Positions 1-9,366 of a stretch of 64,000 nucleotides of DNA are shown piece after piece. Numbering within the stretch: the stretch's first letter is position 1; every line of letters starts with the position of its first letter. The stretch covers positions 1,426,001-1,490,000 of the forward strand of contig NZ_CP049859.1 in the NCBI RefSeq assembly GCF_011400295.1, written 5' to 3'. Under the pieces are notes generated by a model. It saw only the letters and a program-made list of their open reading frames with translations, was not told the DNA's origin and did no database searches. This DNA is from Erysipelothrix sp. HDW6A (GTDB lineage Bacteria; Bacillota_I; Bacilli_A; Erysipelotrichales; Erysipelotrichaceae). The translations under genes and the position numbers were made by a program.

Positions 1-55
1 TTGCTAAACGCAAGGATTCTTTATTCGCAAGTAAGTTTCCCTTAGTGACTAACAT
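1..55 (-). CDS. ntpD: V-type ATP synthase subunit D (N-terminal fragment)
   Basis: The first 18 residues of a protein that continues beyond the left edge of the window. It begins MLVTKGNLLANKESLRLA, which matches the conserved start of V/A-ATPase subunit D, the central rotor stalk. The ATG begins two bases before the stop of the corrected subunit B frame, so the two genes are translationally coupled. It is the last V-ATPase gene visible. Only the N-terminus can be judged, so the call rests on this motif plus its position after subunit B. Confidence 0.8.
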   Translation of the reverse strand, partial: MLVTKGNLLANKESLRLA

Positions 56-56
56 C

Positions 57-1501
57 TTAGTTTACTCCATCGAAAAGTGCATCATCAAATAAAGTAGGTG
101 CATTAATCTTAAAGTAGTTAACAGCCTTAGAATTGTCGTAGTTTGCATTTAATGTATCTGCATCAAGTCTGTCTAAATCATATTTAGGTAAAAGCGACAG
201 TAAATGCCAACCAATATCAAGTGTTTCAGTTATTTGACGGTTTGCCTTATCCCTTGCCCTACAAAATAAGCTTCAAAAAGATTACCAAATGCAAGATAAC
301 GTTGATCATGACGTGATAATTCATCCAGACCAATTACAGATGCTAGGTTTCGTACATCAATAACACGTGCATAAGCAGCGAAAAGCTGTGAAGAAACACT
401 ATTGTGATCACCACGAGTTAAGCCTTCACCAATACCATCCTTCATTAAACGTGAAAGTGATGGCAAGACATTGATTGGTGGATAGATACCATTTTGTTGC
501 AGGTTGCGATCGAGTACAATTTGACCTTCTGTAATATAACCAGTACAGTCAGGAATTGGATGCGATATATCATCATTTGGCATAGTTAAAATTGGAATTT
601 GAGTCAATGACCCTGTACTTCCTTCTATACAGCCTGCTCGTTCATACATTGAAGCAAGATCAGAATAAAGATATCCTGGATACCCTTTACGACCTGGAAC
701 TTCTTCTTTTGAAGAGCTGTACTCACGTAAAGCTTCACAATACGAGGTGATATCTGTCATTACAACTAAGATATGCATATTTTTTTCAAAAGCTAAGTAT
801 TCAGCTGCTGATAAAGCAAAACGTGGCGTTAAAATACGTTCAATAATTGGATCGTTTGCAAGGTTTAAAAACATTGTAACGTGATCCATGACACCGTGAT
901 CAATAAATGTTTGTTTAAAGAATGCGGCAACGTCATGTTTTACACCCATTGCAGCAAATACAATCGCAAAGTTTTCATCATTGTCACCGTGAAGTTTGGC
1001 TTGACGCACAATTTGAGCAGCTAGCTCATTATGAGATAAACCACTTCCTGAAAATATAGGTAATTTTTGACCACGTATTAAAGTGTTTAAACCATCGATT
1101 GCACTAATACCCGTATTAATAAAATCTCGTGGATAAATTCTTGAAACTGGATTAATAACACGACCATTAATATCACGTGATTCTTCAATGAAGACATCAC
1201 CCAAACCATCGATTGGTTCACCAGAACCATTAAAACTTCTACCTAGAATTTCTTCTGATAGACCAATTTCAATAGGACGACCTGTAAGTTTTGTCATGAC
1301 ATTATTCTTTGACAAACCTTCTGTATTTTCAAATACTTGGATTAATGCACGTGTTCCTTGAAGTTCAATGATACGTCCAAGGCGTTTATGATTATTTTCA
1401 TCGATAAGTTCTACGAGTTCGTCAAACGAAGCTGTCTCTACCCCATCAATTGCAACTAGAGGACCATTAACACTTTCTAAACCTTTGATATATATACTCA
1501 T
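57..1501 (-). CDS. ntpB: V-type ATP synthase subunit B (frameshifted near its C-terminus)
   Basis: Non-catalytic regulatory subunit of the V1 hexamer, which alternates with subunit A. As in the family, it lacks a true P-loop and has [14 protein letters not shown] at that place. The uninterrupted frame stops at 230 after the residues YFVGQG, about 60 residues too early. Adding one G to the GGG run (plus-strand CCC at 251-253) restores a normal C-terminus, including [16 protein letters not shown], and a stop at 57-59 just before subunit D. The corrected length of about 480 residues fits the family. The break is either a sequencing error or a real 1-base deletion. Confidence 0.93.
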
Positions 1502-1512
1502 GTTTATTCCTC

Positions 1513-3237
1513 CTAGTCTATCGATGCAAGGGCTGCATCAATTTTTTCATAATATGTCTTAAATTCATCTAAGTCAGTATCAATGACATATTTAACACCA
1601 ATAATTTCTTCGAAAATTCGTGTTTCAATAATAGCATTCATCGGTTTTTGTTCTTTAAGAAGTTCTAAGGACTTATTATATGCATAGGCAATAAGCTTCA
1701 TCATTTCATATTGTTTAGGTAATGAAACTGAACTATCAAATTTATGGAATGCATTTTGTTGTAGATAACCTACTCGAATTACACGAGCAATCTCTATAAC
1801 TAATTTTTGACGGTCTGCTAAAACATCTTGTCCAATTAGTTTCACAATTTCCATGAGGCTTGTTTCCTCATTAAGAATTGATAAAAGAAGTTGGCGATAT
1901 TCTAAGTAGTCTTCAGCGATGTTCTCCCCATACCAATCTCGTAATTGTACGAGGTATTCACTATAACTTTGATTATAGTTGATTGAGGGAAAGTGACGTA
2001 TATAAGCTAGAGACTTATCTAGAGCCCAGAAAGCACCGATAAAACGTTGTGTATTTTGGGTTACAGGTTCTGAGAAGTCAGCACCTTGTGGTGAGATTGC
2101 TCCAATAATACTAATGGATCCGACATCACCATTTAATGTTTCTACAAACGAGCTACGTTCATAGAATTGAGCAAGACGAGAAGCAAGATATGCTGGGAAT
2201 CCTTCTTCCGCAGGCATTTCTTCAAGACGTCCTGAAAGCTCACGTAAAGCCTCAGCCCAACGTGATGTAGAGTCAGCCATAAGCGCAACGTGGTATCCCA
2301 TATCACGATAGTACTCTGCAAATGTAATACCTGTATAGATGGATGCTTCACGAGCAGCAACCGGCATGTTTGATGTATTCGCAATAAGAATCGTTCTTTC
2401 TAATAAAGTACGACCTGTTTTAGGGTCAACAAGTTCTGAGAATTCTTCCAATACTTGTGCCATTTCGTTACCACGTTCACCACAACCAATATAAACAATA
2501 ATATCAGCATCACACCACTTCGCAAGTTGGTGTTGAAGCATTGTTTTCCCTGCCCCAAAACCTCCAGGAATTGCAGCACTTCCTCCCTTTACAATTGGAA
2601 AGAAAGTATCAATGACACGTTGTCCCGTAATAAGTGGAACTTTCGCGTCAATACGACTCTTAACAGGTCGTGAGTGACGAATTGGCCATTTAAGAGATAG
2701 AGTCATTGAATTTCCATCCTCAAATGCAATAACCGTTTCATCAAGTTTATAACTTTTATCAACACATTCAGACGCAATTACTCCATCTTGTGTTGAACAG
2801 AGTCGGTGTTCAATAGATCCTGTTTCTTCAAAAGTTGCTAATACTTGACCTCTTTTAACAGAATCTCCTTTAGATACTAGATAATGAAGATGCCATTCTT
2901 TATCTTCTGGTAAGGTACGCATGGATTGACCAACATCTAAATAAGAACCATAAGTTTCAGACAATCCTTTTAATGGGCGTCCAATACCATCATAAATATT
3001 TCCTAATAATCCAGGTCCTAGCTCTACACTTAGAGATAAACCTGTATGTTCAATTGATTCGCCTACCTTCATGGATGTTGTTGATTCATAAACTTGGATG
3101 GTTACAAAGTCTTTATCGATTCCAATAACTTCACCCATGATTTTCTTATCACCAACATAAACCATTTCAGACATCATAAAATTATCGACATCTTTACTTT
3201 TTATGATAGGTCCGTTAATCCAATATACTGTACTCAT
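1513..3237 (-). CDS. ntpA: V-type ATP synthase catalytic subunit A
   Basis: Catalytic ATPase subunit of the peripheral V1 domain. It has the Walker A motif GGFGAGKT at residues 225-232, GCGERGNE at 251-258, and the long non-homologous insertion (about residues 110-190) that separates V-type A subunits from F-type beta subunits. The 574-residue length is normal. The start overlaps the last bases of subunit E, and subunit B follows after 11 bases, so all are expressed as one operon. Together with A, the B, D and F subunits form the rotary head that couples ATP to cation transport through the I and K membrane subunits. Confidence 0.97.
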   Translation of the reverse strand: MSTVYWINGPIIKSKDVDNFMMSEMVYVGDKKIMGEVIGIDKDFVTIQVYESTTSMKVGESIEHTGLSLSVELGPGLLGNIYDGIGRPLKGLSETYGSYLDVGQSMRTLPEDKEWHLHYLVSKGDSVKRGQVLATFEETGSIEHRLCSTQDGVIASECVDKSYKLDETVIAFEDGNSMTLSLKWPIRHSRPVKSRIDAKVPLITGQRVIDTFFPIVKGGSAAIPGGFGAGKTMLQHQLAKWCDADIIVYIGCGERGNEMAQVLEEFSELVDPKTGRTLLERTILIANTSNMPVAAREASIYTGITFAEYYRDMGYHVALMADSTSRWAEALRELSGRLEEMPAEEGFPAYLASRLAQFYERSSFVETLNGDVGSISIIGAISPQGADFSEPVTQNTQRFIGAFWALDKSLAYIRHFPSINYNQSYSEYLVQLRDWYGENIAEDYLEYRQLLLSILNEETSLMEIVKLIGQDVLADRQKLVIEIARVIRVGYLQQNAFHKFDSSVSLPKQYEMMKLIAYAYNKSLELLKEQKPMNAIIETRIFEEIIGVKYVIDTDLDEFKTYYEKIDAALASID

Positions 3238-3815
3238 TTTGAAACCTCCACAATACCTACATTACTGTTTTTAATAAAGGTTTCAATTGCAGTATCAAAA
3301 CGTGTCTTCAATGAATAATCAAAGACTAAATTTTGATATTCGCAAATAATTCCTCCCATCGGTAATTCTATGGATTCTACAGTTACATCTTCTGTGATAA
3401 GTTTATGGTCTTCTGCACGTACTTTCACAATTAAGTCATGCGCGTTAACACGTTCTTTGAGAGTTTGTATAATTTGATTCAAATATGACGCGTATTCTTT
3501 TGTATTAATAAACTCTAGAATATCTTTAGTAAGAGATTCTTTAAGTTCATCCAGTAAAAGACTGCGTTCATTTCTTAGTTTACGATTGTTTTCAAATCGT
3601 AATTCTGATTCAATTTTGCTTCTTTCTTTCGAAACTTTATCTTTAATTAAGTTAAGCTTAGAATCAAATGTTTTTTTCTTTTCTTGAGTATATTCATCCA
3701 GTTGTGACTGGAGTCTTTCTGTAAACTGTGTATTCATTTCATTGGATTCATTACGAACCTCAGAAACAATAGTGTCTACAATACCCTGAGTTACTTGAGC
3801 TTTAACACTTGTCAT
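3234..3815 (-). CDS. ntpE: V-type ATP synthase subunit E
   Basis: Peripheral stalk (stator) subunit. The 193-residue protein has a long charged helical N-terminal half (about residues 15-110, rich in Lys, Glu and Arg) followed by a compact C-terminal domain, as is usual for subunit E. The start overlaps the subunit F stop by four bases, and its own stop overlaps the subunit A start. The assignment rests on architecture and operon position more than on a single motif. Confidence 0.85.
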   Translation of the reverse strand: MTSVKAQVTQGIVDTIVSEVRNESNEMNTQFTERLQSQLDEYTQEKKKTFDSKLNLIKDKVSKERSKIESELRFENNRKLRNERSLLLDELKESLTKDILEFINTKEYASYLNQIIQTLKERVNAHDLIVKVRAEDHKLITEDVTVESIELPMGGIICEYQNLVFDYSLKTRFDTAIETFIKNSNVGIVEVSK

Positions 3816-4123
3816 CCTATCTTCCTTCCTATTATCTTCGAGATCGTCTCATCAATCATTGCCTGAACTTCGTGTGACTTATGACGATCACTAATTTCCA
3901 CAATAAGCGGGCGTTTCGAATTTAACTTTAAATCTTGTAATTTATCACGATCAAGATTGAATACTACGGTTGTAACTAATAGTATTCCAATAGCTTCATC
4001 CTGTTTGACTTCTTCTAGAACACGATGAAGTTCTTCTTTTTCATGAACAATAACTCCCTCAATTCCAGCGAGTCGCAATCCCATTTGTGTATCTGTATTA
4101 TCACTAATGAGATACATTCTCAT
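3812..4123 (-). CDS. ntpG: V-type ATP synthase subunit F
   Basis: Small central-stalk subunit of 103 residues that binds subunit D in the rotor. It shows the typical pattern of a short alpha/beta domain: an N-terminal strand (MYLISDNTDTQMGLRLAGIE), a second strand GILLVTTVVF, and a C-terminal helix ending IISKIIGRKIG-like. It lies between K and E, with four-base overlaps on both sides. In Enterococcus the equivalent is called NtpG. Family assignment is good from length and position. Confidence 0.85.
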   Translation of the reverse strand: MRMYLISDNTDTQMGLRLAGIEGVIVHEKEELHRVLEEVKQDEAIGILLVTTVVFNLDRDKLQDLKLNSKRPLIVEISDRHKSHEVQAMIDETISKIIGRKIG

Positions 4124-4548
4124 AATTTTTGAATAATTAAGATTGCAATAAGAAGACCGTAAATAGCAACCCCTTCACCTAAAACAACATAAATCATAGC
4201 TTTACCAAAGTTATCTGGATTTTCTGAAATAGCACCGATAGCTGCAGGAGCTGCTTGCCCTACTGCATAACCAGCACCAATTACAGATGCACTAACAGCG
4301 ATTGCTGCTGATAAGAATCCCATTCCTTGAGCGTTGCTTCCTACAAATGCTGATTCAGCTTCTGCAGCATAAGTTGCTCCAGCGAATAGAATAAAACCAC
4401 ATAGTGTAGCAAAGAATAATGAAATTTGTAGATACATACGGAACTTAGCACTACGAACGTCTAACTTTCCTTTAAAAACTGGTACTAATGGTAGTGATAT
4501 AATTGCAATTAGCACGATTGGCATAATAATTTCGAATAAATTTAACAT
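4120..4548 (-). CDS. ntpK: V-type ATP synthase subunit K (proteolipid)
   Basis: Membrane rotor-ring proteolipid. I place the start at the ATG at 4548 (MLNLFEIIMP), 13 bases after the stop of subunit I and behind an AAGGGGAA ribosome binding site; an upstream in-frame extension lies inside subunit I. The 142-residue protein has four predicted membrane helices as two hairpins. Only the second hairpin has the ion-binding glutamate, E125, in VVLGEGVAIYG; Gln98 sits in the preceding helix. The first hairpin lacks an acidic residue in the corresponding helix. Whether the ring carries H+ or Na+ cannot be settled here. Confidence 0.93.
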   Translation of the reverse strand: MLNLFEIIMPIVLIAIISLPLVPVFKGKLDVRSAKFRMYLQISLFFATLCGFILFAGATYAAEAESAFVGSNAQGMGFLSAAIAVSASVIGAGYAVGQAAPAAIGAISENPDNFGKAMIYVVLGEGVAIYGLLIAILIIQKL

Positions 4549-4561
4549 AATGTTCCCCTTC

Positions 4562-6352
4562 TTATTTGACCGCTTTAAACGGTTTTCCTCCACCGTCATA
4601 GAAACGGCTAAATATTTCATAATATTGAAGACGTAGTGCTTGAATACCTACGAGCAAGCCTTCTAATCCGATAACAAGTACATTACCAAGAATGAATACA
4701 ATTGGTGATGCATTACCGGTCATTTGTTGAAGTGTCATTACAACTGTCATCATCCCTGCATGGCTTAAGATAAACCCACCGACACGCATAAATGACATTG
4801 TGTTGGATACAAATCCTAGTAACACTTCAAGTAACTCAAATACTGATTCTAAGATGTAACCACCCCATCCTTCTTCTGGAGCGAGTTCTCTTTTTTCTAG
4901 CAAGTGAGTTAATGGTTCTTTAAAGAACATCATAAGGAATGGAACGACTAAGAAACAAACAATTGTTATTGGATTTAAGATGTTGTTTCCACTCGCTAAC
5001 CCTACAATACTTAACATTAAGAAACCATAGAATATAAACCCAGCAAGTCCATTTTGAGTAAACAGTGCTCGCTCATATCGTTTACGACGTAACGATATGA
5101 TGATATTGGTGAGCATTCCACTCAATATCAAGAACACCCCTACAGCAACTGCTGAGATTAATAGATTCATTGTGAATTCTGGGCTCGTGACATGGATTGG
5201 TAAACCAAATGGTTCTAAGAATGGTTTGAGAATTTCTTCATTTCCAAAGAATGAACCATAGATTACACCAAAAATCATCGAGAAGATTCCTAATCGGAAG
5301 ATAATTTTAGCTAAGTCACCGGAGCACTTCTTATTCCATATGTAACCCACTAATGCAATTACCATACCTTGACCAAGATCTCCAAACATCATGCCAAATA
5401 GTAAGCAGTATGTAATCGCGAAAAATGGTGTAGGATCATATTCTCCATACTTAGGTAAACCATACATTTCAATAAATAATTGGAATGGTTTAAAGAATTT
5501 TGGATTCTTCAACGAAGTTGGTGGTAAAAGTTGTTTTTGTACTTCAGGTGGGAAGTCATGAATTGCTTCACCAGCTGTGAATTTTTCTTTAAAGTCTTGA
5601 ATACAGTCCTCAGTAACAAAGCCTGATAACACTACTTGCTCATTGTACACTGCTATGTATTTATAGTAGTCTTCACATTCACTCATCATCTCTACAAAAC
5701 CATAGATATTTTGTAAACGATCGTCAAAGGTATAATGAATATCTGCATCTAAAGATTTAGGTATAGGAATCAGATCAAAACTTAAAGATTCAAAAAGATC
5801 TACAAAGAATTGCTCATCCTTTTTAAGACACACATAAATAACCCAAGCATCATGCTTATTACGATGAAGTTCTGTAAAGACAAATTTCTCATCAGCATAC
5901 TGTGTAATCTTATCTCTACTACTAATCGGCATTCTACCAAAATTAAATGAAATCAATCCATCATGAATACCATCAAGTGGATATTCTTGAAGCTTTTCAA
6001 AAGCGATAATATCATCTTTATGCATTTGTTTCATAAAGTCGTGCATTTCTTGATGTGTATCTGCAATTTTCTCTGATTGAGAAATGACTGTTTCAATTTC
6101 TTCAATAGAATAGTCTTGAGTAACCTTTGGTTCAAGGACTACTTCTGATTCTTTTAAAAGGCTTAAGATGCGATTATAGTAATTTTCATAGATATGTGGT
6201 GATGAATATGCTTCACCACCATCACCTTCAGTAATGACCGAACTACTTAATTCTGGATGAAATCTTGTATAGTCTTTAATCGATCGAATCATTTGCAGTA
6301 CACCATCAGGACGTGTAGAAACTGTTACAAATCTCATTTTTTCTATTGCCAC
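4562..6352 (-). CDS. ntpI: V-type ATP synthase subunit I (a-subunit)
   Basis: Stator membrane subunit that forms the ion half-channels against the K ring. The start is a GTG at 6352 behind AGGAGG at eight bases. The first 290 or so residues are hydrophilic and form the cytoplasmic arm. From PFFAITYCLLFGMMFGDLGQG onward, about seven to eight membrane helices follow; GMMFGDLGQG and the SNTMSFMRVGGFILSHAG segment (with the key arginine) are family hallmarks. The 596-residue length is slightly short of the usual 640. It follows subunit C after 12 bases. Confidence 0.95.
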   Translation of the reverse strand: MAIEKMRFVTVSTRPDGVLQMIRSIKDYTRFHPELSSSVITEGDGGEAYSSPHIYENYYNRILSLLKESEVVLEPKVTQDYSIEEIETVISQSEKIADTHQEMHDFMKQMHKDDIIAFEKLQEYPLDGIHDGLISFNFGRMPISSRDKITQYADEKFVFTELHRNKHDAWVIYVCLKKDEQFFVDLFESLSFDLIPIPKSLDADIHYTFDDRLQNIYGFVEMMSECEDYYKYIAVYNEQVVLSGFVTEDCIQDFKEKFTAGEAIHDFPPEVQKQLLPPTSLKNPKFFKPFQLFIEMYGLPKYGEYDPTPFFAITYCLLFGMMFGDLGQGMVIALVGYIWNKKCSGDLAKIIFRLGIFSMIFGVIYGSFFGNEEILKPFLEPFGLPIHVTSPEFTMNLLISAVAVGVFLILSGMLTNIIISLRRKRYERALFTQNGLAGFIFYGFLMLSIVGLASGNNILNPITIVCFLVVPFLMMFFKEPLTHLLEKRELAPEEGWGGYILESVFELLEVLLGFVSNTMSFMRVGGFILSHAGMMTVVMTLQQMTGNASPIVFILGNVLVIGLEGLLVGIQALRLQYYEIFSRFYDGGGKPFKAVK

Positions 6353-6364
6353 TTTTCTATCCTC

Positions 6365-7372
6365 CTATTGTGTAATTAAGTTCATTATCGAATCAGGAGA
6401 TATTTGATATCTGACCCCTTCAATAATATCGATAATATTGTCAATTTCTAAGTGTACTAGCATCATATATGATGCCAATACAGTATTCGTATCTTTTGCA
6501 AATCGTAATTGATGTTTTGCAAAATGATATCTTACAGAATTTAAATACGTTTCAACTGTTACAAAATCTTCTTTAGAAGCATATCGACTGTATGTTGAAT
6601 TTCTAAACGCTACTATAAACTCTTCAGCATCATAGGTCTCAACCCAATATTTCATCTGATGCTTAGGAATATAAAATGGAATATAACGAAGTCGAGGAAT
6701 AATATCCTCTGCTGAAACTTTGTAATACTTCTTCAAACGATAGATATGAGCTATCGTCTTTAATTCATCATCCATATTAAAAATCGATAGAAGTTCAATA
6801 TGGTTTGAGCCTTGAACTAATTTTTTCAGTACAATTCGATAATACTCATTGAGCTTATCTTCAGTTTCTGCCAAATCAACATCATTCTCATATAAGTTAT
6901 CAAGTAAATGACCATATGACGTCGTTACGAGATAGTCTTGTAATTCTTTATACGATGTCGTATTTATAAGCTTTTCAATGCTAATCTCCATATACTGTTC
7001 AAGTAAATTAATATATGTATCGACTTGGTGTTTTGACTGCGAGCGAATCGCATGAAGAACATACAGAATTAACTCAATCTCTCTTCTTTTAATGTAGTAG
7101 TTAAAGAATGAATCATCACTTTCTTTAACATAGCGCATTAATTTTAAGAAGTCATTAATACCCATTCTTCTAATTTGCTTCTCTAATTCTTCACGATGGA
7201 CATCTTGCTTATCCATTTGAGCTAAAACATCATGATATCGTGGTTTAGTCTGAAGATATGCAGCAATCTCTGATACAGTTTTAAACTGCGACATCATCCG
7301 GAACTCTTCAACAGTTAAGTGTTTTGAAAATAAAGAACGTGCCTTTACAGCCATAGCAATATCACTTGCCAT
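6365..7372 (-). CDS. ntpC: V-type ATP synthase subunit C
   Basis: Socket subunit (vacuolar d / archaeal C type) that sits on the K ring and receives the central stalk. It is 335 residues, all-helical, starting MASDIAMAVKARSLFSKHLT and with repeated helix-rich segments typical of this family. Its start lies inside the 3' end of the preceding stalk gene (11-base overlap), and subunit I follows at once. Assigned from length, composition and operon position. Confidence 0.88.
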   Translation of the reverse strand: MASDIAMAVKARSLFSKHLTVEEFRMMSQFKTVSEIAAYLQTKPRYHDVLAQMDKQDVHREELEKQIRRMGINDFLKLMRYVKESDDSFFNYYIKRREIELILYVLHAIRSQSKHQVDTYINLLEQYMEISIEKLINTTSYKELQDYLVTTSYGHLLDNLYENDVDLAETEDKLNEYYRIVLKKLVQGSNHIELLSIFNMDDELKTIAHIYRLKKYYKVSAEDIIPRLRYIPFYIPKHQMKYWVETYDAEEFIVAFRNSTYSRYASKEDFVTVETYLNSVRYHFAKHQLRFAKDTNTVLASYMMLVHLEIDNIIDIIEGVRYQISPDSIMNLITQ

Positions 7373-7682
7373 TATTAGTCACAATACTTTCTAATAGGCG
7401 TTCATACCAAGCTTCCTTGGCATCATTAAAGCGATTTCTAAGGTCTAAGACACGTTGTTCATAGTCTTGATCATAAACCGGCTCTAATGACTCACGATAC
7501 GAATCCATTTCTTTCTGAAGTGAATCTGTTTCCTTTGTAAGTAGTTGTGCCAACTCTTGATCTATTTTTTTCTTTTCCTGTTGGAGCTTTTGAATATCAT
7601 CGGCATGTGATTCAAGAACCTCTTGAACCTGTTCTTTTGCCTCTGCATTAGCTTTTAAGATTTGTAAAATATAATCGTCCAT
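7362..7682 (-). CDS. V-type ATPase peripheral stalk protein (subunit G/H-like)
   Basis: First gene of the ATPase operon. I place the start at 7682 (MDDYILQILK), seven bases after GGGAGG. The protein of about 106 residues is a single long coiled-coil, dense in Lys, Glu and Gln, with no hydrophobic core. This is the expected form of the stalk partner of subunit E (NtpF / archaeal subunit H). Sequence alone cannot prove the subunit letter, since coiled-coils match many proteins, but the position ahead of C-I-K-F-E-A-B-D makes the role likely. Confidence 0.75.
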   Translation of the reverse strand: MDDYILQILKANAEAKEQVQEVLESHADDIQKLQQEKKKIDQELAQLLTKETDSLQKEMDSYRESLEPVYDQDYEQRVLDLRNRFNDAKEAWYERLLESIVTNNGK

Positions 7683-7707
7683 AACAAAACCTCCCAAATA
7701 CTAATAA

Positions 7708-7736
7708 ATAATACTCCTTTAGTTATTCAAATACAA
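7708..7736 (-). promoter_or_regulatory. V-ATPase operon promoter
   Basis: On the minus strand, TTGTAT (7731-7736) and a perfect TATTAT (7708-7713) are separated by 17 bases. They lie 26 bases upstream of the first ATPase start. This is a good sigma-A promoter. Confidence 0.7.
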
Positions 7737-7763
7737 GAAAAAACATTTCTTTTTATGACGTAA

Positions 7764-7774
7764 TATGCTAAAAT
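7764..7774 (+). promoter_or_regulatory. Extended -10 promoter of tRNA-Ser
   Basis: TATGC followed by TAAAAT (7769-7774) forms an extended -10 element 12 bases before the tRNA. No convincing -35 box is present. It diverges from the ATPase promoter. Confidence 0.5.
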
Positions 7775-7785
7775 ACATGAGCAAT

Positions 7786-7874
7786 GGAGAAATACCCAAG
7801 AGGCTGAAGGGGTCGGTCTCGAAAACCGATAGGAGTTCACGCTCGCGAGGGTTCAAATCCCTCTTTCTCCGCCA
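7786..7874 (+). tRNA. serX: tRNA-Ser (anticodon CGA)
   Basis: An 89-base class II tRNA. The acceptor GGAGAAA pairs with TTTCTCC, the discriminator is G and CCA is encoded. The anticodon stem TCGGT/ACCGA encloses the loop CTCGAAA, giving anticodon CGA for UCG codons. A long variable arm (GGAG...CTC) and the T-arm GAGGG-TTCAAAT-CCCTC are present, as required for serine tRNA. The gene stands alone on the plus strand and ends at its own terminator. Confidence 0.96.
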
Positions 7875-7887
7875 TAAAGTCAATTTG

Positions 7888-7911
7888 CCCACTTAATAGT
7901 GGGGTTTTTTT
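7888..7911 (+). terminator. tRNA-Ser terminator
   Basis: CCCAC-TTAATA-GTGGG hairpin followed by seven T residues, 13 bases after the tRNA CCA end. The remaining bases to 8053 show no gene. Confidence 0.85.
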
Positions 7912-8053
7912 ATGAAAATAATTAAACCTTTCCAAAAAGCTTTCCACAACAATGATTATTTATAGAATTAAATTGATATATTCAACTTTTCATAAATAGA
8001 TTGTTTCTCAAATTAAATAAAATCCTAAACACTTGTATAGAGACATATTTTTG

Positions 8054-8085
8054 AAAAAAGGAACTTCAATGAAGAAGTTCCTTTT
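8054..8085 (-). terminator. Terminator of the phosphofructokinase gene
   Basis: On the minus strand, GGAACTTC and its inverted copy GAAGTTCC (8060-8067, 8074-8081) are followed by a run of T (plus-strand A run 8054-8059), directly after the stop at 8089. Confidence 0.85.
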
Positions 8086-8088
8086 GAA

Positions 8089-9297
8089 TTAACGCATGTA
8101 GTAAGGTTTTACTTGACGTGGTAATCCTTTTTCATCATACATGATTTCTGGGATACCAACTAATAGTGGTTCAAAGTAAGCATGTGCTTCTTCTGTGATA
8201 CCTGCAAAGTTAGGTAAAATCCACTCTTGTGGGAAGTTACGCACATGGTTAGCGATGTTGCTTGATGCTGTTGCATCGTAAACTACATCATATTTGTCAC
8301 CTTCAACACGTTTAACAAGAACTGTCATTCCTGTGAATGATGGATCAATAGAACGCATGTGAGCTGACATTCCTAATTGGAATGACTCTTCTACGTCAAC
8401 TTTTGATTGTTCTGTTGCGTGTGAACGTTGTGCATTACTTAAGTCTTGAACTTTAGCACGTTCTGAGATGCCTGATTCTAAGATCATTTCTTTTAATGCA
8501 TTACCTGCTCCACCAAGAACAGCATGACCAAATGTATCATTTTTTGATTCGCCAGCTGCAAGGTATGTTCCGTCTTCGTAACGAACACCTTCACTAACAA
8601 CAATGTAGCATTTGTTCTTTTCTTCAATATGTTTCTTAACTGTGTTTAAGAATGCTTCTTTATTGAATGGTTGTTCTGGTAATACAAGAACATCAACAAC
8701 TCCTGATACACATGAGCTAGCTGCTAACCAACCTGCATCACGGCCCATTGTTTCAAGAATGAAAACATCTTGACGTGTATAAACAGTTGAGTCTGTCCAT
8801 GTTTGTAGAGCTGTAGTAGCGATGAATTTAGCTGCTGAAGCAAATCCAGGAGCATGATCCATAACCATTAAGTCGTTATCGACTGTTTTTGGACATCCAA
8901 CAAATTGGAATCCTTCGATGTTGTTTGCTTTTGCATATTCATCTAAAGCAGCAACTGTATCCATTGAGTCGTTACCACCTGTGTAGAATAATGTGCGAAT
9001 ATCATGACGTTCCATGATGTCAAACAATTTCTCAAAGTCAGCAACGTTTTCACGTTTTAATTTGTAACGGCATGAACCTAATGCACTTGATGGTGATTGA
9101 CGTAATACTCTATTCTCGTCATCACTCATATTTGTTAGGTCATAGAATTTTTCTTCTAAGATTCCTTCAATACCGTGAATACCACCTAAAACTGTATCGT
9201 ATACAGGGTTAAGTTGGTTCGCTTTAACGATACCTGCGATTGTAGCGTTAATTACTGATGTTGGCCCACCTGATTGAGCCACTAAACATTTAGCCAT
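8089..9297 (-). CDS. pfp: Pyrophosphate-type 6-phosphofructokinase
   Basis: Phosphorylates fructose 6-phosphate in glycolysis. I use the ATG at 9297 (MAKCLVAQSGGPTSVIN), 12 bases after AAGGAG, rather than an upstream ATG at 9327 that would put the ribosome binding site inside the gene. The protein has 402 residues. The motif GGND at residues 107-110 has Asp at the position where ATP enzymes have Gly, and PKTVDND (136-142) has Lys where ATP enzymes have Gly; both mark the PPi-dependent class. The usual first Asp of GGDD is Asn here, so donor choice deserves a test. MGRDAGWLA is the substrate motif. Confidence 0.88.
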   Translation of the reverse strand: MAKCLVAQSGGPTSVINATIAGIVKANQLNPVYDTVLGGIHGIEGILEEKFYDLTNMSDDENRVLRQSPSSALGSCRYKLKRENVADFEKLFDIMERHDIRTLFYTGGNDSMDTVAALDEYAKANNIEGFQFVGCPKTVDNDLMVMDHAPGFASAAKFIATTALQTWTDSTVYTRQDVFILETMGRDAGWLAASSCVSGVVDVLVLPEQPFNKEAFLNTVKKHIEEKNKCYIVVSEGVRYEDGTYLAAGESKNDTFGHAVLGGAGNALKEMILESGISERAKVQDLSNAQRSHATEQSKVDVEESFQLGMSAHMRSIDPSFTGMTVLVKRVEGDKYDVVYDATASSNIANHVRNFPQEWILPNFAGITEEAHAYFEPLLVGIPEIMYDEKGLPRQVKPYYMR

Positions 9298-9366
9298 AGT
9301 GTCTATCGTCTCCTTATATATTTCCACATACTATTATACACAAATATTCAAAAATAACCAATCTTT

